A stretch of DNA of 64,000 bases. It comes from Haloterrigena gelatinilytica (lineage in GTDB: Archaea; Halobacteriota; Halobacteria; Halobacteriales; Natrialbaceae). Numbering within the stretch: position 1 is the first letter of the stretch; every line of letters begins with the position of its first letter. The DNA lies in assembly GCF_013342145.1 (NCBI RefSeq), contig NZ_JABUQZ010000001.1:186001-250000 (forward strand), given 5' to 3'. A program made the position numbers and the translations under genes. Under the pieces are notes generated by a model. The model did not search any database. It worked only from the letters and a program-made list of their open reading frames with translations, and was not told the origin of the DNA. Shown in pieces: positions 34,954-42,847 of this stretch.

Positions 34954-35961
34954 TCAGGCGTCGGGCGCCACCGCGTCCATCGTCCGCCGGATCTCCTCCT
35001 CGTCGGCGCCCCGCGGGAAGCTGACCGCGACGGCGTCGATCCCGTCGACCGCCTCGTAGCGCTCGAGTCGCTCCCGTGCGGTCTCCGGATCGCCGACGGC
35101 ACAGAGATCGTCGAGGACGTGCTCGTCGACCAGTTCGAGGGCGCGCTCGCGGTCGCCGTCCTGCCAGGCGTCGTGGACGTCGCCGGCCGCGTCGTAGCCC
35201 TGGCGCTCGAGGGCGTCCCGGTAGAAGGTGCCCATCCCGCCGACGTAGAAGGCGACGTGCTGGCGGGCGAGTTCGCGCGCTCGCTCGGCGTCCTCGAGGG
35301 CACAACAGGTGACGCCGGCGGTGACCTGCACCTCGTCGGGGTCCCGGTCGCCGAGCTCGGCACCGCGCTCGATGTCTTCGACGCGGTCTGCCATCCCCTC
35401 GGGGGTGAGCATGATCCCGTGCCAGCCGTCGGCGAACCGGCCCGCGAGTTCGACGGCCTTCGGTCCCATCCCGGTGACCTCGATCGGCGGCCGCGTCTCC
35501 GGCGGCTCGCAGCGCAGCCGGAAGCCCGAGAGCTGGAAGTCGTCGCCGTCGTAGTCGACCGTCTCGCCGGAGAGCACCTGTCGAACGATCTCGACCGTCT
35601 CGCGGGTGCGCCGGAGCGGATTGCCGTACTCCATCCCGTGCCAGTTCTCGATGACGACGGGGCCGCTGGGGCCGAGTCCGAGTCGGAATCGGCCGTCCGA
35701 GACCTCCTGCAGCGTCGCCGCCGTCTGGCCGAGCAGCGCCGGCGACCGGGAGTACGTGTTGAGGATGCTCGAGCCGATATCGATCTCCGCGGTGCGTTCG
35801 GCCATCGCCGTCAGGACGGTGACGCCGTCCCGACCCCACGTCTCGGGGAGCCACGCGCAGTCGTAGCCGCCCTCCTCCGCGCGTCGCGTGTAGTCGACGA
35901 TCGAGTCGACGGTCGGCTGGGCCGCGACCGGCAGGTGAACGTCTCTGGTAGTCATCGTCAT
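34954..35961 (-). CDS. Luciferase-like F420-dependent oxidoreductase
   Basis: A 335 aa TIM-barrel enzyme of the LLM class that, in haloarchaea, usually uses the deazaflavin F420. Marks are YTRRAEEGGYDCAWLPETWG, IDIGSSILNTYSRSPALLGQ, GRFRLGLGPSGPVVIENWHG, RPPIEVTGMGPKAVELAGRFADGW and the C-terminal GDPETARERLERYEAVDGID. A second member of the same class lies at 58288-59295; the two are clearly diverged. The substrate cannot be predicted. It is isolated on the minus strand with normal high G+C, so the lower-G+C segment ends before it. Confidence 0.85.
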   Translation of the reverse strand: MTMTTRDVHLPVAAQPTVDSIVDYTRRAEEGGYDCAWLPETWGRDGVTVLTAMAERTAEIDIGSSILNTYSRSPALLGQTAATLQEVSDGRFRLGLGPSGPVVIENWHGMEYGNPLRRTRETVEIVRQVLSGETVDYDGDDFQLSGFRLRCEPPETRPPIEVTGMGPKAVELAGRFADGWHGIMLTPEGMADRVEDIERGAELGDRDPDEVQVTAGVTCCALEDAERARELARQHVAFYVGGMGTFYRDALERQGYDAAGDVHDAWQDGDRERALELVDEHVLDDLCAVGDPETARERLERYEAVDGIDAVAVSFPRGADEEEIRRTMDAVAPDA

Positions 35962-36154
35962 TCACAGACGGAACGCGACCTTTTGGGTGTATGGAAACCG
36001 GAGCCGACGGGCCGAGCGTTGTGACCGGAAGGCGACGGGCGAGACGCGGCGTTGCGTCGCCGCTCTGGCCGGCTGCTAGACGAGAACGCACCCCTCGGAC
36101 GGTTCGATTCAGAGGGACTAAATGGCCGTCTCGGCTTCCCCGTAGGGGTAGCAA

Positions 36155-37561
36155 ATGAAGATACGCGAATCGCTCGTCGCTCTTTTCGATCTCGACGATA
36201 GCGCTACGGATCTCCGAACGGAACTCCTCGCCGGGCTGACGACGTTCCTCACGATGTCGTACATCGTCGTCGTCAATCCGGCGATCCTCGCCGCGAGGGG
36301 CGAGAAGCCCGGTATCGACGTCGCGGGAGCCACGTACACCGAGACGGTGCAGATGCTGGCCGTCGTGACGATCCTCTCCGCGGCGGCGGCGACGCTCGTC
36401 ATGGCCGTCTACGCGGACCGACCGTTCGCGCTCGCGCCCGGAATGGGCCTCAACGCCTTCTTCGCGTACACCGTCATCGGCGCGATGGGCGTCCCGTGGG
36501 AGACCGCGCTCGCGGCGATCGTCATCGAGGGAATCCTCTTTATGGGGCTCACGCTCGCGGGGGCTCGAGAGTACGTCATCCGGCTCTTTCCGGAGCCGGT
36601 CAAGTTCGCCGTCGGCGCGGCGCTGGGGCTGTTCCTCGCGTTCATCGGCTTACAGGAGATGAAGGTCGTCGTCGCCGACCAGACGACGCTGGTGCAACTC
36701 GGCTCGATCGGCGCCGATCCGGTCGCGCTCCTCTCGGTCTTCGGGCTCTTCCTCTCCTTCGGGCTGTACACCCGCGGCGTTCGCGGGTCGATCATCGTCG
36801 GCGTCCTCCTCACCGCCGTCGCCGGCTGGATCGCCGCGTCGGCCGGCGTGCAGAGCCCGCATCCCGGGACGCCGCTCGCTCCGTCGATCCCCTCGCCCCA
36901 GTACGACATCTCGCCGCTCGCCGGCGCGTTCGTCGACGGCCTTCGAAACGTCGAGGCGCTCTCCGTCTCGCTGGTGGTCCTCACGTTCTTCTTCGTCGAC
37001 TTCCTCGAGACGGCGGGGACGCTCACGGGCGTGGCGCAGGTCGGCGGGCTGCTCGACGAGGACGGGAACCTTCCCGAGATGGAGAAGCCGCTCATGGCCG
37101 ACGCGGTCGGGACCACCGTCGGCGGCGTGCTCGGGACCTCGACGGTCACGGCCTACGTCGAGTCCGCGGCCGGGATCGAGGAGGGCGGCCGGACGGGGCT
37201 GACCGCGCTCGTCGTCGCCGCGCTCTTCCTCGCGTCGCTCGCGATCGTCCCGCTGGCCGCGGCGATCCCGCTGTACGCGTCCCACATCGCGCTCGTCGTC
37301 GTCGCGGTCCTGATGCTCGGCAACGTCGCCGACGTGGACTGGCACGATCCGACCCACGCCGTTCCGGCGGGCGTGACGATCATCGCGATGCCGCTGACCC
37401 TCTCCATCGCGTACGGTATCGCGGCGGGGATCATCGCCTACCCCATCATGAAACTCGCGGCGGGCGAACGCCGCGAGGTCTCGGTCGGTCAGTGGCTGCT
37501 CGCGCTCGCGTTCGTCGGGTACTTCGCCCTCCGGACGAGCGGGGCGCTCACCGCGGTTTGA
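36155..37561 (+). CDS. NCS2 family purine permease (AzgA-like)
   Basis: A 468 aa carrier with about 13 hydrophobic segments, expected to take up purine or related nucleobases with protons. AzgA-type signatures: TELLAGLTTFLTMSYIVVVNP at the start, FALAPGMGLNAFFAYTV, FVDFLETAGTLTGVAQ and the GTSTVTAYVESAAGIEEGGR element. The last is diagnostic of the AzgA (hypoxanthine/guanine/adenine) branch. The start is ATG 36155. No purine catabolism genes accompany it in this window. It converges with the SDR gene downstream. Confidence 0.92.
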   Translation: MKIRESLVALFDLDDSATDLRTELLAGLTTFLTMSYIVVVNPAILAARGEKPGIDVAGATYTETVQMLAVVTILSAAAATLVMAVYADRPFALAPGMGLNAFFAYTVIGAMGVPWETALAAIVIEGILFMGLTLAGAREYVIRLFPEPVKFAVGAALGLFLAFIGLQEMKVVVADQTTLVQLGSIGADPVALLSVFGLFLSFGLYTRGVRGSIIVGVLLTAVAGWIAASAGVQSPHPGTPLAPSIPSPQYDISPLAGAFVDGLRNVEALSVSLVVLTFFFVDFLETAGTLTGVAQVGGLLDEDGNLPEMEKPLMADAVGTTVGGVLGTSTVTAYVESAAGIEEGGRTGLTALVVAALFLASLAIVPLAAAIPLYASHIALVVVAVLMLGNVADVDWHDPTHAVPAGVTIIAMPLTLSIAYGIAAGIIAYPIMKLAAGERREVSVGQWLLALAFVGYFALRTSGALTAV

Positions 37562-37612
37562 GGCGTGTGCTCACCGGTGGCGAAGAACGACGAAATCGGA
37601 AAGCGGGACGGC

Positions 37613-38389
37613 TCAGACCTCGTGCTCTTCGCTGATCTGCGGGACGCCCTGGGCCGTGATCGTCTCGCCGACGATATACGACGAGGCCGGGCTGGCGAGG
37701 AACTGCGCGAGGTCGGCGATCTCCTCGACGGTGCCGATGCGGCGGGCGACCGCCGACCGGTCGATGTTGTCGGCGGAGACGCCCATCTGGCTCTCGACGC
37801 CCGGCGTGGCGACGAAGCCGGGGGCGATGCAGTTGACGCGGACGCCGTCGTCGGCCCACTCGTAGGACAGCGTCGTCGTCAGGTTGATGACCGCGGCCTT
37901 GGCGGCGCCGTAGGGGCTCATCAGCGGCGAGCCCCGCTGGCCGGCGACGCTGGCCAGGTTGATCACCGAGCCGCCGCCGTCCTTTAAGTGCTCCGCGGCG
38001 GCGTGGGTGCAGTGGTAGGTGCCGTTGACGTTGATGTCGATGATCGTCTCCCAGCCGTTCGGCGAGACGTCGTCGAAGTTGGCCATGAACGACGCGCCGG
38101 CGTTGTTGACCAGTACGTCCAGCCCGCCGAACTCCTCGACGGTCGCCTCGACCAGCGCCTCGACCGCGTCGCGGTCGGTCACGTCGCACTTGACGGCCAG
38201 CGCCTCACTGGGGCGTTCGCTCTCGTTGATCTCCTCGGCGACGGGGTCGACGTTCTCCTGTTCGCGCGAACAGACGACGACGTCGACGCCGTCCGCGGCG
38301 AACCGCTCCGCGATTCCCCGTCCGATGCCGCTCGAGGAGCCGGTGATAATGGCGACGTCGCCGTCGACGCTGAACTGTTTGGTACTCAT
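37613..38389 (-). CDS. Short-chain dehydrogenase/reductase
   Basis: A 258 aa NAD(P)-dependent oxidoreductase of the classical SDR family. The nucleotide site is TGSSSGIGRGIAERFA, the structural motif is VLVNNAGASF, and the catalytic residues are N and S in INLASVAGQ and YxxxK in SPYGAAKAAVINL. The C-terminal part has APGFVATPGVESQ and SSYIVGETITAQGVPQ. The CSREQE text after the second strand suggests a preference for NADP, but that is only indicative. Substrate is unknown. An A+T-rich box (38459-38466) lies about 70 bases upstream. It is divergent from the lactate-oxidase-like gene. Confidence 0.88.
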   Translation of the reverse strand: MSTKQFSVDGDVAIITGSSSGIGRGIAERFAADGVDVVVCSREQENVDPVAEEINESERPSEALAVKCDVTDRDAVEALVEATVEEFGGLDVLVNNAGASFMANFDDVSPNGWETIIDINVNGTYHCTHAAAEHLKDGGGSVINLASVAGQRGSPLMSPYGAAKAAVINLTTTLSYEWADDGVRVNCIAPGFVATPGVESQMGVSADNIDRSAVARRIGTVEEIADLAQFLASPASSYIVGETITAQGVPQISEEHEV

Positions 38390-38574
38390 CTGCGACCACC
38401 CGTAACTCGCTGTTTCGCTTCCATTGTTAGCTTCGACCGAGTATACGCACAGTTTGGTAATAAAAGTGAGTATAGATACCGCACCGTTAAGTAAGTGGCA
38501 ACCGGTGACACGGATGTACGGACAGCGGCGGGTCGGCGCGGAATACTCCGGCGACGGCCCGCGAACTCCCAGCT

Positions 38575-39831
38575 ATGACGGACGACACTCCACGGAACGA
38601 TTCGGCGGACGATGCGCCAACGGACGAGCCCCTCGACGACGCGCCGCGGTACGGCCCGGACCGACAGCAGGAGGTCTACAGCCAAGGGATGCTCGAGGAC
38701 AAACCGCCAGAGTTCCCGGTCTCCTACGAGGACCTCGTCGAACGCGCCCGCGAGGAGCTCAGCGAGGAGGCGTTCGCCTACGTCGTCGGCGGCGCCGGCT
38801 CCGAGTCAACGGTCCGGGCGAACGATCGGGCTTTCGAGAAGTGGCAGATCGTCCCCCGCATGCTGCGAGACGTCTCGGACCGGGACCTCTCGGTCGACCT
38901 CTTCGGCACCGAGTACCCCGCGCCCGTCCTGCTGGCGCCGATCGGAGTCCAGGAAATCCTCCACGAGGAGGCCGAACTCGCCGTCGCCCGCGCGGCCCGC
39001 GAGTTCGAGCTTCCGATGGTCCTGAGCTCCGTCTCCTCGCACACCTTCGAGGCCGTCGCGGACGAACTGGGCGACAGCCCGGGCTGGTTCCAACTCTACT
39101 GGAGCGCCGACCGGGACGTCGCCGCGAGCTTCGTAGAGCGCGCCGAAGACGCGGGCTACGAGGCCGTCGTCGTCACCCTCGACACGCCGAAGATGGGCTG
39201 GCGCGAGCGCGACATCGAACTCGGCTACCTGCCGTTCCTCGAGACCCGGGGCCTGCAGAACTACTTCGCGGATCCCGCGTTTCGGGACCGGCTCGAGGCC
39301 GATCCCGAGGACGACCCCGTCTCGGCGATCCGCTCGTGGAAGGAGTGTTTCGGCGACGCCTCCCTGACGTGGGCGGATCTCGACTGGCTCGACGACCAGA
39401 CCGACCTGCCGATCGTTCTCAAGGGCGTGCTCCACCCCGACGACGCCCGCGAGGCGATCGACCGCGGTGTGGACGGCCTGATCGTCTCGAACCACGGCGG
39501 CCGGCAGGTCGACGGCGCGATTCCGGCCCTCGATGCGCTACCTAACGTGGTCGACGCGGTCGACGACGCCACGGAAGCCGACGAGGAGTTCCCGGTCCTC
39601 TTCGACAGCGGAATCCGGCGCGGCAGCGACGTCTTCCGCGCGGTCGCGCTCGACGCCGACGCGGTCCTGCTGGGCCGACCCTACGCGCTGGGGTTGGGCA
39701 TCGGCGGCGAAGACGGCGTGCGCGCGGTTCTCGAGAACCTGCTGGCCGACGTCGACCTGACGGTGGGCCTCTCGGGCTGTGCGAGTATCGACGAGGTCGA
39801 CCGCTCGAACCTCCGGAGGGCGGAGCGATGA
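38575..39831 (+). CDS. FMN-dependent alpha-hydroxyacid oxidase, lactate 2-monooxygenase-like
   Basis: A 418 aa TIM-barrel flavoenzyme that oxidises an L-2-hydroxyacid. The catalytic histidine and arginine are in SNHGGRQVDGA; the FMN site includes VLKGVLHPDDAREA, FDSGIRRGSDVFRAVALDAD and VLLGRPYALGLG. The N-terminal barrel has YVVGGAGSESTVRAND and PAPVLLAPIG. The extra region around residues 190-235 (TLDTPKMGWRERDIELGYLP) and the chain length resemble lactate 2-monooxygenase rather than the shorter L-lactate oxidase. An N-terminal acidic tail of about 40 residues is a salt-adapted feature. The TGA overlaps the start of the HAD gene. Confidence 0.88.
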   Translation: MTDDTPRNDSADDAPTDEPLDDAPRYGPDRQQEVYSQGMLEDKPPEFPVSYEDLVERAREELSEEAFAYVVGGAGSESTVRANDRAFEKWQIVPRMLRDVSDRDLSVDLFGTEYPAPVLLAPIGVQEILHEEAELAVARAAREFELPMVLSSVSSHTFEAVADELGDSPGWFQLYWSADRDVAASFVERAEDAGYEAVVVTLDTPKMGWRERDIELGYLPFLETRGLQNYFADPAFRDRLEADPEDDPVSAIRSWKECFGDASLTWADLDWLDDQTDLPIVLKGVLHPDDAREAIDRGVDGLIVSNHGGRQVDGAIPALDALPNVVDAVDDATEADEEFPVLFDSGIRRGSDVFRAVALDADAVLLGRPYALGLGIGGEDGVRAVLENLLADVDLTVGLSGCASIDEVDRSNLRRAER

Positions 39832-40544
39832 GCGACGACGAGCGCACGATCGACGGCGAACCCGCCGACTGGGAGGCCGTCTTCTGGGACATCGGCGGCG
39901 TCATCCTCGAGCTCGAGTCCGTGCAGGGCGCCCACGCGGCGTTCGTCGAGGGGCTGGTCGACGAGCACGGCCTCGAGTTGAGCGTCGAGGAGGCCGTCGA
40001 CGTCTGGCGGACGGCCGTCGGCGACCACTTCCGCGAGCGCGACGGCACCGAGTTCCGGTCGGCTCGCGAGGGGTACGCGAGGGGCGTCGAGGCCCTCGTC
40101 GGCGAGGAGCTGCCGCGAGAGAAGTGGGAACCCGACTTCGAGGCGCACTTCGAGTCGTCGATCGAACCGATTCCGGGCGCTCCGGAGACCATCGCGGCAC
40201 TCGCCGACCGCGAAATCCACGTCGGCGTCATCAGCGACGTCGACGACGAGGCGGGCAAGGAGATGCTCGAGCAGTTCGGCGTCCGCGAGCATTTCGATTC
40301 GATCACGACCTCGGAGGCGGTCGGCCGGACGAAGCCCGATCCCGAAATCTTCGAGACGGCCCTCGCGAAGGCCGGCGTCACCCCCGAGCGATCGCTGATG
40401 ATCGGCGACCGGTACGACCACGACGTGAAGGGCGCCGACGAGATGGGAATGCACGGCGTCGCCTTCGGCGCCGAGGACGGCCCGGCCGTCTCCTATCGGA
40501 TCGAATCGCCGGAAGAGGTGCTCGAGATCGTCGACGGAACGTAA
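39828..40544 (+). CDS. HAD superfamily hydrolase
   Basis: A 238 aa phosphatase-like protein of the HAD subfamily with a small helical cap. Motif I is FWDIGGVILELES (nucleophile aspartate), motif II is VISDVDDEAG, motif III is the lysine in GRTKPDPEIF, and motif IV is MIGDRYDHDVKGADEMGM. It overlaps the preceding oxidase by ATGA, so the two are cotranscribed and translationally coupled. One option is removal of a phosphorylated by-product such as phosphoglycolate or phospholactate, given the hydroxyacid oxidase next door. That is inference. Confidence 0.88.
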   Translation: MSDDERTIDGEPADWEAVFWDIGGVILELESVQGAHAAFVEGLVDEHGLELSVEEAVDVWRTAVGDHFRERDGTEFRSAREGYARGVEALVGEELPREKWEPDFEAHFESSIEPIPGAPETIAALADREIHVGVISDVDDEAGKEMLEQFGVREHFDSITTSEAVGRTKPDPEIFETALAKAGVTPERSLMIGDRYDHDVKGADEMGMHGVAFGAEDGPAVSYRIESPEEVLEIVDGT

Positions 40545-40774
40545 ACGCAGGTAGGCTCGGCATCGGCCGTACACTCGGAAACCGCGACGGCGATCGAATC
40601 GCTCCCGACCGTCGTAGCCACGCGGGTTGATAACTCGTATCGTATGAACATTGTAAGAAAGAGTTTCCAGCGAAACTATTTTCGTAAAGGAGAGTCGCGT
40701 TAGTACTGTCCACAAATGTCGAGCGCGCATCGCGATCCGACGGAATTCGCCGTATCGGCTCCCCTCAGTACGCC

Positions 40775-41836
40775 ATGAGCGACGAGTACTACGAGCGGCT
40801 GGTCGACGAGGACGCGCTGGTCGCCTACCTCGGGGAGCACCTCGGCGAGGTCGACGACTACGAGATCGAGCGCCACCAGGAGGGCCACTCCAACGAGACG
40901 CTGTTCGTCACCTGGGGCGGCGAGGACCTGGTCATCCGGCGGCCGCCGCCGGGCGAGACCGCCGACACCGCCCACGACGTCCTCCGGGAGCACCGAGTGA
41001 CGGCGGCCCTGGCCGATACCGACGTTCCCGTCCCCGAGACGAAGGTGGCCTGCGACGACCACGACGTGATCGGCAGCGACTTCTACGTGATGGAGCGCCT
41101 CGAGGGCGACGTCCTCCGGGAGGACGAACCGGAGCGGTTCGCCGACCCCGACTACCGCCGGCGGATCGGCGAAGAACTCGTCGACACGCTGGCGAAGATC
41201 CACCGACTGGACTACGAGGAGATCGGCCTCGGCGAGTTCGGCCGTCCCGCGGGGTACACCCAGCGGCAGGTCGACCGCTGGGGCAAACAGCTCTCGTGGG
41301 CGTTCGAGGTCACCGAGGACGAGCGCGAGGTGCCCGACCTCTACGAGGTCGGCGACTGGCTCGAGGCGAACGTTCCCGAGGACCACCCGCACTCGCTGGT
41401 TCACGGCGACTACAAGCTCGACAACGTCATGTTTGCACCCGGTACGCCGCCGGAGCTCAACGCCGTCTTCGACTGGGAGATGGCGACGCTGGGCGATCCG
41501 CGGGCCGACCTTGGCTGGATGCTCTCCTACTGGCGCGATCCGAAGGATCCCGGGCCCGAGATCCCGGAACTGGTCACGCGGTTCATGGAGCGCGAGGGCT
41601 ACCCCACCCGCGTCGAACTCGTCGACCGCTGGGAGGAGCTGACCGGCCTCGAGTTCGAACACGAGCGGTTCTACCGGACGCTGGCGGTCTACAAGCTGGC
41701 CGGCCTCGGCGAGATGTTCTTCCGCCGCCACCTCGAGGGTAACGCGGACAACCCGCTGTACCCGAAGATGGAAGACCGCGTGCCGGCGCTGGCCGCGCGT
41801 GCAAAGCGGATCCTCGAGGGCGCCGAACCGCTGTAG
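40775..41836 (+). CDS. Aminoglycoside-phosphotransferase-like kinase of the ACAD10/11 type
   Basis: A 353 aa protein kinase-like phosphotransferase. The ATP lysine region is LFVTWGGEDLVIRRPP, the catalytic loop HGDYKLDNVMF and the DFG-like element FDWEMATLGDPRADLGWML. Members of this branch in bacteria and archaea lie beside acyl-CoA dehydrogenase genes and are fused to them in mammalian ACAD10 and ACAD11, where the kinase phosphorylates 4-hydroxyacyl-CoA. The downstream fused beta-oxidation gene (42848-44800) agrees with a similar job. Start ATG 40775. Confidence 0.85.
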   Translation: MSDEYYERLVDEDALVAYLGEHLGEVDDYEIERHQEGHSNETLFVTWGGEDLVIRRPPPGETADTAHDVLREHRVTAALADTDVPVPETKVACDDHDVIGSDFYVMERLEGDVLREDEPERFADPDYRRRIGEELVDTLAKIHRLDYEEIGLGEFGRPAGYTQRQVDRWGKQLSWAFEVTEDEREVPDLYEVGDWLEANVPEDHPHSLVHGDYKLDNVMFAPGTPPELNAVFDWEMATLGDPRADLGWMLSYWRDPKDPGPEIPELVTRFMEREGYPTRVELVDRWEELTGLEFEHERFYRTLAVYKLAGLGEMFFRRHLEGNADNPLYPKMEDRVPALAARAKRILEGAEPL

Positions 41837-42331
41837 TCGCGCCTCTGACGGCAGTTTCGCGTTTCGGTGGGTGCGCCTCTCGTACGCGATCAGTCCGGCG
41901 TTCGTCTGGAGGAGGTGTGAATAGGGAACGGAATTGGGAAACTAGCCCCGTTTGTCGCGGAGGGTCTGCGTTGAGTCAGCCGATCAGTAGAATTGCGAAC
42001 GGACGGCGCTTCGATCAAAAGAAACGGTGCGTTGACTGAGAGAGTGGGTGAATCGAAGTGCCCTGCTGTCGTGGCAATAGTGAGTCGCCACACCCTCCCC
42101 AGCCGATTCGCTCGTTCACAAGCTCACTCGCTCATCCCTCACACGAAGTTGTCGACCGCCCTCGCTATCACTCGGTCGGTCGACAGCGCGCGCCACAGCA
42201 CGTCGGATGGTCGGGCCGAAGTGAGATGATGACTGACGAGACTGCGCAGAAATGCGCTTCCGCGACCGCTCGGCCGCGTGTGTGCGACGGACGGCCACAG
42301 CGTTATCCCGCTCGCTGTCCTAATCTGGAGG
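41837..42331. other. 495-base gap without a convincing gene
   Basis: Between the kinase and the DUF5789-like gene. All frames are short or look like frame shadows with arginine-rich text. No RNA gene or strong repeat was found. Confidence 0.5.
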
Positions 42332-42643
42332 ATGGCAGACGACAAGAAGGGCCGAAACAAGCAAGCCGACGACGAGGAGCGACGCCAGCGGGAGCGAGAA
42401 CTTCAGGAAGCGCGCGAGCGCAACGACGAACCCGAACCGATCGACCCCGCGCTCGACGACGAACTCGAGAACCGCGAGTATCCGACGACGGCCGACGAAC
42501 TCGTCGGCGCCCACGGCGACCGGGAGGTCGACACGCGGGACGGATCGAAACCCCTCGAGGACGTGCTCGCCCCGATCGAGGACGAATCGTACGATTCCGC
42601 CGACGCCGTCCGGGCTCGGATTCGGGAACTGACCGATCGTTGA
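42332..42643 (+). CDS. DUF5789-like small haloarchaeal protein
   Basis: A 103 aa highly charged protein. The first 45 residues are Lys/Arg/Glu/Asp-rich and likely disordered or coiled (RRQRERELQEARERND). The C-terminal half has the recognisable text YPTTADELVGAHGDREV, LEDVLAPIEDESYDSADAV, seen in haloarchaeal DUF5789 proteins. Function is unknown. The start ATG 42332 follows a GGAGG-like sequence (42327-42332 region), which is unusual in this window where leaderless starts dominate. Confidence 0.65.
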   Translation: MADDKKGRNKQADDEERRQRERELQEARERNDEPEPIDPALDDELENREYPTTADELVGAHGDREVDTRDGSKPLEDVLAPIEDESYDSADAVRARIRELTDR

Positions 42644-42783
42644 GCGGAAGATCGGTCGTGGGGCGGAGTAACCGCCGCGAGAGAACCGGCGGTCAGTCGC
42701 AGCCCGTAGGGATAAACTCGAGTCAACGTTACCGAAGTTCACCGAAAACAGGAATCGGCGAACGCGCTGTGCAACCGAAGACA

Positions 42784-42820
42784 ACTTACTTAACATTGCT
42801 AAGCAAGTGTCGGTGGTATT
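42784..42820 (+). promoter_or_regulatory. 25-base dyad and TATA box before the beta-oxidation operon
   Basis: The segment 42784-42808 is an inverted repeat with a one-base centre: ACTT.CTTA.CA pairs with TG.TAAG.AAGT, 20 of 24 arm positions symmetric. A TATTAAG box follows (42817-42823), about 25-31 bases before ATG 42848. A regulator bound here would cover the BRE region. The half site ACTTACTTAAC also occurs, inverted, between the SDR and oxidase genes near 38485-38495. Confidence 0.5.
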
Positions 42821-42847
42821 AAGACGATTCCGAGCGACACCACGACC

